64,000 nt of DNA from Streptomyces sp. RKAG293 (GTDB lineage Bacteria > Actinomycetota > Actinomycetes > Streptomycetales > Streptomycetaceae), in assembly GCF_023701745.1 (NCBI RefSeq), contig NZ_JAJOZB010000001.1, positions 3,044,501 through 3,108,500 on the forward strand. The letters run 5' to 3'. Below the pieces are notes generated by a model. The model saw nothing but the letters and a program-made list of their open reading frames with translations, searched no databases and was not told where the DNA came from. Made by a program: the position numbers and the translations under genes. Of this stretch, positions 18,326 to 30,000 are shown in pieces. The first letter of the stretch is position 1. The number at the start of each line of letters is the position of its first letter.

Positions 18326-18674
18326 GATGCGGTCCTGCTGAACTGCGGGTACTGCGTGTCAGACCTGCACTTGCAGTAATGCGGTCCTGCGCGGCGGCCC
18401 CTCCCGGGGCAACCCGGCCCGGCAATCAACCCTGCGACCCACCAGCACTGCACTGGCCGCCGGATTCCATCACCGTGCCACCTGCTTTGCGCGGCAGTTC
18501 GTGTCTGCCGCGCCCTGCTTCCTTCTTGGCTACGAGAGGAACACTACCCACACCCGGAAGCGAATGTCTACTTCACCTGGGATAGATTTTCGTGGCACGA
18601 ACCGACAGGCATCCTGTCTCCCGCTCGGCAGACACCGGTGGCAACGGGCGGCATGGAAAGGGTAGGAGAACCGC

Positions 18675-19082
18675 ATGAGAGACGACCAGTCACCGTCCGT
18701 CCCGCAGACGGACATCTGCGATGCGTGCGCCCGGCCGCTGACCGACGGGTGCCACCTGGGCGTCGTCCGGGACTCCTCCGCGATCCACCCCCGCCACCGG
18801 GCGCGTGACGGGCGGCGCCTGATCGCCGCCTGCTCTCCCGAGCACCTCGTGGCGCTGCAGCAGGAGTACCGCGAGCGGCCTTTCGTCCATGAGGAGTTGT
18901 GGGCCGGGCAGATCCTGCGTGCCCTGGCTCAGCAGCCCGACGGAATGGCTGCCGAAGCCCTGTGCGCAGCCACGGGGCTGGATGATCTACAGATCCGACG
19001 CGCTATGGAGTGGGAGCGGCATCGGGCACGGCACCGCCCGCAGTCCTGCGAGCACCACCTGCACTCCCCCGATGCCGGGTGA
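18675..19082 (+). CDS. Conserved streptomycete hypothetical protein with CxxC motif
   Basis: 135 residues. CDACARPL near residues 15-22 and ACSPEHL near residue 55 could form a small zinc site. The C-terminal half is helical (ELWAGQILRALAQQPDGMAAEAL; ATGLDDLQIRRAMEWE) and resembles a short winged-helix or HTH-like segment. GTAGGAG nine bases before the ATG supports the start. No function is known to me. It ends near the decayed GAF/ANTAR gene, which runs in the opposite direction. Confidence 0.75.
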   Translation: MRDDQSPSVPQTDICDACARPLTDGCHLGVVRDSSAIHPRHRARDGRRLIAACSPEHLVALQQEYRERPFVHEELWAGQILRALAQQPDGMAAEALCAATGLDDLQIRRAMEWERHRARHRPQSCEHHLHSPDAG

Positions 19083-19109
19083 CGGTCTCGACCGGTGGGG
19101 TGCGGGTGG

Positions 19110-19807
19110 TCAGGGCAGGTGGGTGGTGATGTCGCGCAGGGAGTGTCCGGTGCGAAAGGCCAGGGCCCGCATGCGGGCGAGGGCTTCGTCGAAGGGGATC
19201 CCCAGGCGCAGTGCCAGGGCTCCCGCGGCCCGATGGGTGGCGCCCCAGTGGGTGTCCAGGAGACTGGCCGGCTCCCACGGCAGGTCCGCCCCCGGAGAAA
19301 CACCGTCCGGTAGCTGTCCACGAGCGCCGCGGCCGCGGTGTCCACGGCCGCAGCCGCCTGTTGGGTCTGCGCCCAGGGGGTGGCGCGGGGTCTGGCGTAG
19401 AGCACGGCGGCCGACCCGAAGCGCTCATCGGCCCAGCGCAGCGGGAACGCGTGGATCGCGCCGATGCGTGGCAGTACCTCGCGTGCGATCGTTCCGAAGA
19501 AGGGCCAGGGGGTGACCTGGTGGCGGAGGTCTCCGATGATCGTGGAGTGTCCGGTGAGACTGGCGCTGTGGCACGGCCCCTCCCCCACCAGAAACTCCAG
19601 CTCCTCCAGCCGCAGCGCCGGTATGCCGCTCACCGCGAGCAGCTGGCGGCCGGGCGTATCACTGTGCAGGGACATCACCGCCCAGTCCGCCTCCAGCGCC
19701 TCGCGCAACGCGTGACACAAACGCCCTGGCAACCCCGAGGTATCGCCCGCCGCCGCCTGGCTGACCCGGCGTAACCCCGACCACTGCTCCACCACGACCA
19801 CCGCCAT
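19110..19807 (-). pseudogene. GAF-ANTAR regulator with a frameshift
   Basis: From an ATG at 19807 the frame encodes a GAF-type domain (DWAVMSLHSDTPGRQLL, LEFLVGEGPCHSA, IGAIHAFPLRW, FGSAAVLYARPR, ALVDSYR). After VDSYR near 19315 this frame turns into nonsense. The next frame reads DLPWEPASLLDTHWGATHRA, AGALALRLGIPFDEALARMR and ALAFRTGHSLRDITTHLP, ending in TGA at 19110, which is the expected ANTAR-like output helix region. A single-base deletion explains it. It is either a real pseudogene or a sequencing error; a programmed shift is unlikely. Confidence 0.75.
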
Positions 19808-20202
19808 CCGCACAGCAGTTCCCGCTCCACCCCGGAGCACCACAGACTCCCAACTCCCCTACCGGCGCACAAGGTTCGCGCTGGAGGACACCTCGATTCC
19901 CCGACCAGAGCCTGCTAGGCGGGCGCCGGCGTGCCGGGTCGCCCGCTCGCATGGCCTGCCGGCTGATTCCGCAGCCTTGCCGGGTCCTGGGACGGGTGTG
20001 GAGACGACGGACGGGCTGTCGGCGGGCAGGCTGACGTGGGTCCGGAGCTACCTTTTGGCAGACGCTCGGCCAAGTCGGGGCGACTGTGCAGCAGGTCGCG
20101 GTGCGGGCGGCAGCACGGAATGTGATGGCCTGCGTGGCCCGGACCGGCCATGAGACGGGTGGGGCCACCGCTGCTGAGGTCACATGGAGTGTGGTGAGCC
20201 GC
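19808..20202. other. Intergenic, nothing recognised
   Basis: About 400 bases with no supported gene between the frameshifted GAF gene and the SCO5918-like gene. Confidence 0.4.
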
Positions 20203-20520
20203 TCAGCTGTAGGCGGGTGTGCCCAGCATCGCTGCCGCGGCCTGGAGTGGGCCGAGAACAGCGGCGGCAGTCACTGCAGCAGCGTGAGGTGTGGGGCGGC
20301 AGGTGAAGCCGAGTCGGGTCATGGCCCGGGTGATCTGTTCGGCGGTGAAGTCACGCCGGTCCTGGCGGGTAAGGATCTGGCCGACCTGTTTCACGGGGTA
20401 GGTGCGGCGGCTGATGATCACGCACTCTCCGGTGACCGGTTCAGGCTTGATGCCCCGCATTTTGTCCTGTACTTCGGTCTTGACCAGGTCGAACGGGAAG
20501 CCGGCGATGATGCAACGCAT
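20203..20520 (-). CDS. SCO5918-family conserved protein
   Basis: 105 residues. The N-terminal two thirds are highly characteristic: MRCIIAGFPFDLVKTEV, MRGIKPEPVTGECVII, RRTYPVKQVGQILTRQDRRD and FTAEQITRAMTRLGFTC. I recognise this as the small family named after S. coelicolor SCO5918, which lies near cold-shock and DEAD-box helicase genes. The same neighbourhood is seen here. GAGG seven bases before the ATG fits. The molecular function is unknown. Confidence 0.8.
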   Translation of the reverse strand: MRCIIAGFPFDLVKTEVQDKMRGIKPEPVTGECVIISRRTYPVKQVGQILTRQDRRDFTAEQITRAMTRLGFTCRPTPHAAAVTAAAVLGPLQAAAAMLGTPAYS

Positions 20521-20576
20521 AGGACCTCAGCAGAGAGAGGGGATGGCGGATCCCTCAGAGTCCCACATCCGGACCT

Positions 20577-20600
20577 CCGGCGGGAAGATCAACCCGCCGG
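20577..20600. repeat. Inverted repeat in the divergent cspA/SCO5918 region
   Basis: CCGGCGGG (20577-20584) and CCCGCCGG (20593-20600) form a perfect 8-base stem with an 8-base loop. Candidate operator shared by the divergent genes. Confidence 0.4.
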
Positions 20601-20676
20601 TGGAAATCCGGCACGAGGACCGGTGTTCGTGCTACGTTGTTGCCAGTTGCAGTTGTGGTACCCATGAACTTTGTGT

Positions 20677-20711
20677 GCACTCGACGGGCGTGACCCGCGG
20701 GTGCATTTTTT
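20677..20711 (+). promoter_or_regulatory. Terminator-shaped hairpin in the cspA leader
   Basis: GCACTCG-A-CGGG (20677-20688), loop CGTGA, then CCCGCGGGTGC (20694-20704), followed by ATTTTTT. The stem has 11 pairs, one bulge and one G-T wobble. A hairpin plus six-T run about 100 bases before the cspA start is unusual for this GC-rich genome. It could be a cold-sensitive attenuator or the end of a short upstream RNA. Confidence 0.55.
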
Positions 20712-20805
20712 GTTTGGCCGGTCATCTCCGGATGGGCTCATTGCGGCGACGCGGACTCCGCACAGTGCGGTTTTCGGTTTTGCCCCCTGTCTTAAGGAGA
20801 CACAC

Positions 20806-21009
20806 ATGGCTACTGGCACCGTGAAGTGGTTCAACGCGGAAAAGGGCTTCGGCTTCATCGAGCAGGACGGCGGCGGCGCTGACGTCTTCGCCCACTACTC
20901 GAACATCGCCGCCCAGGGCTTCCGCGAGCTGCAGGAAGGCCAGAAGGTCTCCTTCGACGTCACGCAGGGCCAGAAGGGCCCGCAGGCGGAGAACATCGTT
21001 CCCGCCTAA
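20806..21009 (+). CDS. cspA: Cold-shock protein (CspA family)
   Basis: 67 residues starting [20 protein letters not shown]. It contains both RNA-binding motifs, KGFGFI (RNP1) and DVFAHYS (RNP2-like), plus the conserved end [10 protein letters not shown]. This is the full length of a single OB-fold cold-shock domain that binds single-stranded RNA or DNA. AAGGAG eight bases upstream of the ATG is a strong ribosome site. A long leader containing a terminator-like hairpin precedes it and a strong terminator follows. Confidence 0.95.
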   Translation: MATGTVKWFNAEKGFGFIEQDGGGADVFAHYSNIAAQGFRELQEGQKVSFDVTQGQKGPQAENIVPA

Positions 21010-24000
21010 GCACTGACGCGCATCACACGGTCAGGGCCCGCTCCGCAAGGTCGCGGGGCCTGACCGTCGCTCGCAAGCCCCCCGCTCCTCTCATCGCGGG
21101 GCGGGGCTGCGCACATCAGTACCCATGCCGCACGGCAGGCGGCTCCGCGGTCCACGACCGCGCTCTGCTCACTGCCCCGGACCCGCCCCATGCGGGTCCC
21201 GCTCCCGGCCTGCATCTTTGGCAGTGCCGCTCGTGACGAAGTGTGTTCGCGCGGTTGATTCCGCGCCGCTTCGGTCCCGCCTCGTTCTTCTCATTCTTTC
21301 GGTTCGTTCTTGCGATGCCTTCGCGCGGCGTGTTCGCTGCTGGGGCCTCCTGAGCGCGTCCCGTGTTCAGGAAGGTTCCCCTTGAACCCCGTTCGTTCCA
21401 ATCGTTCGTATTCCAGTTCCAGTTCGACCAGTCGCAGTGGTGCTTCGGGCGCCGGCGGTTACAGCCGTTCGGCCCCGAGCCGTTCCGGTGCGCCGAGCCG
21501 TTCCGGCGGCTACGCGGGCTCCGGTGGCTCCGGCCGTTCCGGTGGCTATGCGGGGTCGGGCCGTTCCGGCGGTTCGAGCCGGCGCCCGTCCGTCCAGGGT
21601 GAGTTCGCCCTGCCGGTCACTCTCACTCCGGCGCTGCCCGCGGTGGAGACTTTCGCCGCGCTGGACATGCCGGCCGCCCTGCTGCAGACGCTGGCCCACG
21701 AGGGCATGGCGGTGCCGTTCCCCATCCAGGGTGCGACGCTGCCCAACGCGCTGGCCGGCCGTAACGTCCTGGGCCGTGGCCGTACCGGTTCCGGCAAGAC
21801 GCTCGCCTTCGGTCTGGCGCTGCTCGCCAGGACCGCCGGGCAGCGCGCCGAACCGCTGCAGCCGCTCGCCCTGGTCCTGGTCCCGACCCGTGAGCTCGCC
21901 CAGCAGGTCACCGACGCCCTGACCCCGTACGCCCGCTCGCTGCGGCTGCGGATGGCCACCGTGGTCGGCGGCATGTCCATCGGACGGCAGATCCACCTGC
22001 TGCGCGGTGGCGCCGAAGTCGTCGTCGCCACGCCGGGCCGGCTCAAGGACCTCATCGACCGTGGCTCCTGCCGCCTGGACCAGGTCGGCATCACGGTCCT
22101 CGACGAGGCCGACCAGATGGCCGACATGGGCTTCATGCCGCAGGTCACCGCGCTGCTGGACCAGGTGCGTCCGGACGGGCAGCGCATGCTGTTCTCCGCC
22201 ACGCTGGACCGCAACGTCGACCTGCTCGTGCGCCGCTACCTGCACGACCCGGTCGTCCACTCCGTCGACCCGTCGGCCGGCGCGGTCACCACGATGGAGC
22301 ACCACGTGCTGCACGTGCACGGTGCGGACAAGAACGCCGTGACGACGCAGATCGCCGCGCGTGACGGCCGGGTCATCATGTTCCTCGACACCAAGCACGC
22401 CGTGGACAAGCTCACCGACCACCTGCTGAACAGCGGAGTGCGGGCCGCGGCACTGCACGGCGGCAAGTCCCAGCCGCAGCGGACCCGCACCCTGGAGCAG
22501 TTCAAGACCGGACACGTCACCGTGCTGGTCGCCACGAACGTCGCCGCCCGCGGCATCCACGTCGACAACCTCGACCTGGTCGTCAACATCGACCCCCCGA
22601 GCGACCACAAGGACTACCTGCACCGCGGCGGCCGCACCGCCCGCGCCGGCGAGTCCGGCAGCGTCGTCACCCTGGTCCTGCCCAACCAGCGCCGCGACAT
22701 GATCCGCCTGATGCGCGACGCCGGCATCACCCCGCAGACCGCACAGGTCCGCCCCGACGAGGCCGAACTGACCCGCATCACCGGCGCCCAGGCCCCCAGC
22801 GGCATCCCGTGCGTCATCGCCGCACCCGTCGTGGAACGCGCCAAGCGCAGCGCCTCCGCCACCCGCGGCCGCCGCAGCCGCTTCGCCCAGGCCCGCCGCT
22901 CCGGATCAGGCGAACGCCCCGCGCCTCGCGTGACCCTCGCTGCGTAACACCTTCGGCCGACCTTCCGAGAGCCGTCCCATCCCGATGCCCGGGGGTGGGA
23001 CGGCTCTCGGCGCCTGGGCCGACGTGGGCGTTCACGCGATCCTGAGGAACTCCAGGGAGTAACGGAAGGTAAGCGGGGCACACGAACAGTCACTGACACA
23101 TGTGCGCGGAAGGTAACGATGACGACGGATTCCGGTACTGCGACGCTGGTTGAAGAGCTGCGCGAGCGAGCGGGGGCGTTTGTGAACTCGCACGTCGACC
23201 TGTGGGTCACCGTGGAGGACGACGGGACGCTGATCCTTGCGGGCCAGGACCCCACGGCCCTGTTCCAGGCCGCCGCGGACTGGCTGGGGGACGGGCCCGA
23301 CTGCACCGTCGTCGACACCCGCTGGATCCGTGGGACGGCCGAGCCCGCCCACACCTTGTGCCTGTTTTTGCGCCCGCCCGGCGCGGAACTGACACCGCAG
23401 CGGACGGCCGAACGGGTCTAGAACCGCTACAGGACCCAACGAAATCCGGCAGCTGATGGCGGCGGCGCCGATCTCTACGCGCCGCCGCCCAGCTGCCCAG
23501 CGCGACCTTCATACGTCACTCTCTGTGAGAGATATCGAGGCCCGTGGCCGGGCAACCATGCCGAGGACCAACGGCTGGGCCCGTCCCCGTTGTCTGGTCA
23601 CACGCGAATGAGCCTGTGCGAATCTCGCCTGCCTTGGGCTGGGCGTGTTCAGCGTGGTGAAGTTCGCTGGTAGTTCGGGGAGTCGTCGGCCTCGCTGTTG
23701 GTGCTGGGGGAGGCTTCGGCGACGTCGGCACCGTGGTCGGCATGCCGTCGAGTGTCCTGGGTGCCGTACCAGTCCAGGCACATCACAGTGGCGTCGTCCT
23801 GCAGTTGCCCGTCGTGGGCGTGGACGACGTGCTCGATCAGGACGCGGGCGGCCTCACGCGGGTGCAGGTCCTGGGTGCTTTGGATGAGGGCGGGCAAGTC
23901 GAGGTGTTCGGCACGGCGTTCCAGCATTCCGTCGGTGAGCATGACAAGCCGGTCTCCGGCCCGCAGGTCCAGGTGCTGAACGGTATAGGTGTGAGGAGCT

Positions 24001-27000
24001 GTGAAACCGAAGGGCATGTCGATGGCCGGCACGATTTGCTCGACCTTTCCCCCACGCAGGCGCAGCGGCCAGGGGTGGCCGGCGTTGATGAACTCGGTGC
24101 GGCCGTCGTGCGGGCTGATGCGCAGGAGTTGGCCGGTGACGTAGCGGCCGCCGCTGTGCTCGGCCATGGCCTGGTCGGCTTGGCGGGCTTGTTCGGTGAG
24201 GTCAGCACCTTGCCGTCGGGCGCGGCGCAGGGCGCCGACCAGAAGGGTGGCCAGCAGCGCTGCTTCCACGTCGTGGCCCATGGCATCGGTGACCGATAGC
24301 TGGACGTGGTCGCGGTCTATGACGTAGTCGAAGGTGTCGCCGCCGACGAACTCGGCAGGCTCCAGGGCGCCGGCCACCGCGAACTGGGCGGCTTCGCAGG
24401 CCAGGGACGCGGGCAGCAACCGGTGCTGGATTTCGGCGGCCAGACTCAGCGGGGCGGTACGGCGACCCCACTGGTAGAGATCGGTGAAGGGCCGATTCGC
24501 GATGACGATGTACGCCAGCGCATGCGCGCTACGGCTGATCTGTTGCAGCGTGTTCGGGCCGGGGTGGTGGGGCAGATAGAGCTCCAGCAGCCCGATGGCA
24601 TCCCCGCGGTTGGTCACCGGCGCGATCACCTGCGTCCAAGGGCCCGCCCCGATGCGCTCTACGTGCGGTTGCTGGGTGCGGATCACCTGCTCGTACACGG
24701 TGCCCGACACACCGATCGCGTCGGCGGGACGCTCCAGGTCGATGTCGTCCGCAGCACCCAGCCGCACCACCGAGCCGCCGGTGAAGTCGGTGATCAGAAA
24801 CGACACCGACCGGGCCCCGAACTGTCTTCGCAGCGCCGCAGCGATAACGTCGACGGACTCCACCGGCGGCGCGGCCTCCGCCGCGGCCAGCGCCTCACCC
24901 AGTCCGTCGATTCCGCTATCCCGCATGGGAGCCCTCTTCCCGATGTCGTGCCAGTCCAGTGCATACCGGTTGCGCAAGACTCCGGGCAGACACGAAGAGG
25001 CAAACTATCCCACTGCAGGAGCGGTTCTCACCCGGTCGAGCGATACCGCATCTCCCGGCCTTCTGGATAGGTGCAGGTATGCACTTTGACCCGAACCCCC
25101 CACACCATCTGCTGGTGTCTGCGAGCTCGTCGAGGGGATCGTGAACGCCGTCCGCGCCGCGGACAGCCCCGCGTCCAGGGCCTGCGCGTAAGGGGCGCTG
25201 ACCTCGCTGCCTTGCTCCTGCTGCGCAGCCGGTTTGCGTAGCGTTCCGAGCGCCGCCGCGCCGAGGCCGCTCGTGGGACCTTTTCTCGCCCTCAATGGTG
25301 CCGGCGGGTCAGGTCCCTGGTCCGACGAGGGCGAGTGCGGCGACCGGACCCCGGTCCGCCTCCTGCTACAGCGGTGGCACGGGGCGTCACTCCGGGCACA
25401 GCAACCGGGAGCGACCGGTGTGCAGTTGCATGAGGTTCCCGTCCCAGACCGTCACCGGGCACCTGATCACCGGCCACCGCGGCTCCGCGTGCGGGTTGTC
25501 ATCCGTGCCAGTCCGGCCGCCCGCACCCACACCATCAGCTCCCCGTATATCCGCCTGATCGGGAGGTTGAATGCAGCACCGCCACCCATCGCCCGCGCAA
25601 GCGGTCAGCGCTGCCCCGGCGGCCGTTACGTGGTGTCATGAACGCGCAGGACGGCCCGTACGCGCTTGCCTACCGGCACCCGCTCTGCCGTCACCTGCAC
25701 ACACAGCCGGTTCACGATCTCCAGACCGTGACCGCCGACCCGCGACGGATCGGGCGGGAACACGACCGGCAGAGCGGTGCTGGAGTCCCATACCGTCACC
25801 ACCACACTGCGGGTGCTTCCCGCAAGCTCCAGCAGGGACGGCCCGTGCGCGTAGCGTTCGGCGTTGGTCAGCAGCTCAGTGACCACGAGCATCACGTCGA
25901 AGCGGAATCGCTCGCTGACGGTCGTGGCGAAGTCCGCCGCAAGGCAGTCAAGGAATTCATCCGCCAACTGCCGGGCGGCACCCAGGCTGCCGGGCTCACC
26001 GCCGTAGTTCCCGGCCCGGTACACCAGCGCCAAACCGACCATCTCCTCGACCGCCGGTACAGCGGCGGGAGCACCGGCCTCGGCCAGGTGGACCTTCCTC
26101 AATGCCTGCCTTCGATCGGCATTCCGCGATGCGCCGGCTTCTCCCCCCAGCTACCCCGCTGAACGTCCCACAGTCCACCTACCGCCCCATTCGCGGCCTC
26201 AGACCGCCTTCGGTGCAACCTGCGCGCCATCACCGCGGCGTTCCGTCAGGGGGTGGCACCTTCCGGAACCGCGAGTTCATGACCGCACGCGAAGCGCATC
26301 ACGCGCTTCGCCGGCTTGAGCTCAGCGGTACCGCCCCGGGCGCATGCCGGACACACGGCACGAGTTCCCTTGCAGTAGGCCGAGCGCACTCCCGCCCACT
26401 CCGCATCCGTCAGTTCCCGCATCATCAGCTACCGCCCGCCTCTCACGAATGGGTTCACCCGGGACACCGTAGCCACCGGCCCACCTCCCTTACAGCGGCC
26501 GCGGCCGGGGGATCCCCCGCGTGCCACCGGTTGTTACCGAGTCAGCCCCGGGAGCACTCCACGCGCCCCGATAGGATTTTGTGCATGCCGGACATGACAC
26601 CGCCGACCGACCAGACCTCCACGGCCAGAGTGCCGCTCCCCGAGCAGAGCACGCCGGGGCAGGGTACGGCGGTGCCCCAGGTGCGGGCGGGCTCCCTACG
26701 GTTGACCGGCGCCGCACGCGACGCGGCCCAGACGCAATTCAAGGCGATGTACGACGCCGGCGCATCGATCCGCGAGATCGCCGAGCGAACGCACCGTTCC
26801 TACGGCGGGGTGCATCACGCGTTGGTCCAGGCCGGTGTCGATTTCAGGAACCGCGGCGGTCGACGACGGCGGAAAGCAGCGGAATAGCGGGGTACTGGAA
26901 CCCGCCGGACCATCCCGCTGTGGACCCCCTCCTCTACTTCCAGCCGTTGTGATCATGGGCTGCGGTCAATGCGGGCGTGATCGCGTTCTTCCTCGATGAG

Positions 27001-30000
27001 GTCGAGCTGCGCCTTGAGCCCGACGATGGTCGCCGCTGAGGCCGACTCCGCCGCGAGAGCCGTGACCAAGGCATTGAGTGCAGCCCCCGCCCCCATCCGG
27101 GGAATCAGGCAATGCCACTCCTGCACGAGGCGGATCACCGCCCGCTCATCATCCTTGCTCATCCCACGCCAAGCCAGGTCAGACCACCGGCGGTTAGCGG
27201 ACCCCGCCATTCTCCGCGCCGCACTTCCCACCACTGGCGGACGAGCACCGCACGGAATGGCGGCTCAACTACGAGCAGAACCCTTTCACCGCCCGCTTCA
27301 CCGCGCGCCTTACGCCGACGACCGGGCAAAACCACGGCCTCCTGCATCACTGTCACACCCGCCCAACGACCACACACCCGTACCGGCAACCACCTTCCAT
27401 GCGCCATCACCCCACCGTGGCGCCAGTCGGCCCCAGAGTGGGCGACGGCGAACGGAACTACGCACAAAATGCCTCATCGATGCGCTTCGCCGCGCGGGAC
27501 GCCGCCGACGGCAGTGTCCCGGGCCGGATCACTGCCAGCCGCGTCTCCGATCGCTACGCGTATGCCGGAGTCGTCGAGCACTACGTCTACGTCATCCCCA
27601 GACCCGAGGCCGCGGTATTGCATACGCACTAGTGGACTCCCTGATCCACTCGCCGGAAGCAGCAGGCATCTGGACCGTCCAGTCCGGGATCTTCCCCGAG
27701 AACATCGCCAGTCTCACGCTCCACCAGCGCGCCGGCTTCCGCGCCATCGTTACCCGAGAACGAATCGGCCAGCACCGCGGCCACTGGCGCGACGTCATCC
27801 TTGTCGAGCGCCGCAGCCCGCAGCTCTGACGCTTCGCATCCATCCGTCCTATCTACAGCAGAAAACGAGGCTCAGTCGTGGGGTGGCAGATTGCCGAGTT
27901 GATGGTCAGCGACGCTCAGTACTTCGTCGACGAGGCGCTTGAGGTGCCCGTGGCGCAGGGCGTAAATGACCCGGCGTCCTTCCTTGCGGGTGGTGACCAG
28001 CCCGGCCAGGCGCAACCGGGCCAGGTGCTGACTGACCGACGGCCGGGCCACCCTGCACGACTCCGTGAGCGTCGTCACATCCGCCTCGCCCTCGGTCAGG
28101 CGATCCACCAGGGCCAGGCGGGTCCTGTCCGCCAGCAGCCCCAGTACCTCCGCGGCCACGGCATACCGCTCGCCCTCGGTGCGCTCCTGCGGGTCATGCG
28201 CACCTGATAGGTGCATGCGTGCAGTCATACGCACATAATGGTTGGATGAGCGGGCGGTGTCCAACCGGTCTGTTGTACCGACTCCCCCGATCCGGAAGGC
28301 GTGTACTGCTGTGAGCGAGACGTGCCCAACTCCCGAGCCCCACCGCGATGACCGCCGTCCGAGCGGCCACGAGGGCGAGCGCGCCGACGGCGCGGCGCAT
28401 GGCGGTCACGGACCGGGCGGCGGCCATAGCCACGGCCAGGACGACCGCGGGCAAGGGCATGGCCATGTTCATGGGGAACACCGGTCAGGGCGGTGGTCGC
28501 GGCTCAAACACCGCGTCGCGCACGTGGTCACGCCGCACAGCCATGAGGCGGCGGACAAGGTCGACTCCGCGATGGAGTACTCCGCCGAGGGCATGCGGAC
28601 GTTGTGGATCTCGCTGGCCGTACTCGGCGTCACCACGGTGCTCCAGGTCCTGGTGTTCGCGCTGTCCGGATCGGTGGCGCTGCTCGGGGACACGATCCAC
28701 AACGGCGCCGACGCACTGACCGCCGTGCCCCTGGGCATTGCCTTCGTCCTCGGCCGCCGGGCGGCGACCCGCCGCTTCACCTACGGCTTCGGCCGCGCCG
28801 AGGACCTGGCCGGCATCGCCATCCTGCTCACCATCGCCTCCTCCTCGGCCCTGGCCGCCTACACCGCCATCGACCGGCTCCTGAACCCGCAGGAGATCAG
28901 CCACCTGCCGTGGGTCGCAGCCGCCGCGGTTGTCGGCTTCATCGGCAACGAATGGGTGGCCCGCTACCGCATCCGCACCGGCCGCAAGATCGGCTCCGCC
29001 GCACTCGTCGCCGACGGCCTGCACGCCCGCACCGACGGCTTCACCTCCCTGGCCGTCCTCCTCGGCGCCGGCGGCACCGCGATCGGCTGGCGGCTCGCCG
29101 ACCCGATCGTCGGCCTCCTGATCACCGCCGCGATCCTGATGGTCCTCAAGGACGCCGCCCGGGAAGTCTTCCGCCGCCTGATGGACGCCGTCGACCCCGC
29201 CCTGATCGACACCGCCGAGGCCGCCTTGCGGGCTGTGGACGGCGTCCGCGATGTCGGACAGGTGCGGATGCGCTGGATCGGTCACGCCCTGCGCGGCGAG
29301 GCCGACATCGTCGTCGACCCGCACCTGACGGTGGTGCAGGCGCACGCCTTGGCGGTCGCCGCCGAGCATGCGCTGATCCACGCCGTTCCCCGGCTGACCG
29401 CCGCCACCGTGCACACCGACCACACCGCCACGGGCAGCGGAGACCCGCACGCCGTCCTGGCCGCTCACGGCCCGGGATAGCACCCGAATAACTCCTGGGA
29501 CGTGATACCCCGACACCCGGTACCCACCCGGGGTATGGTCGGAAGGTCGCGCCCGTTGCCGGGAGCGCTCCACAGTGTGGGGAAGGAACCAGCAGTGGCA
29601 GACATCGCACAGACGCGGGGGCGGGCGACCGCCCGCCTGCTGACCCTGTGCGCGGTCCTGCTCGGTCTGTTTCTCATGCACGGTGCCCCGGCCACCGCGG
29701 CCGAGGGCTGCCACGGCGCGATGTCCGCCGCCTCCCCGATGCCGCACGGTCACGACCCCGCAGCGATGACCTCCACGGTCCCGGACGCGATGGGTTCTGC
29801 GACGTCGCCTCCCGGCGCCCAGCAGGTGTCGGGCGCCTCACTGATGCACGGGGCGCTGTGCGTCTCAACTGCCGCGCGCGACCAGACCCCGCTGCCGATG
29901 GGCGGCGCCCTGCTGGCCGTCGTGGCGACAACAACGGTCGGCATGCTCGCGAACCGGCCGGTCCCCCTGGGCCGGACGGGGCGGCGCGGACCACCGCCAC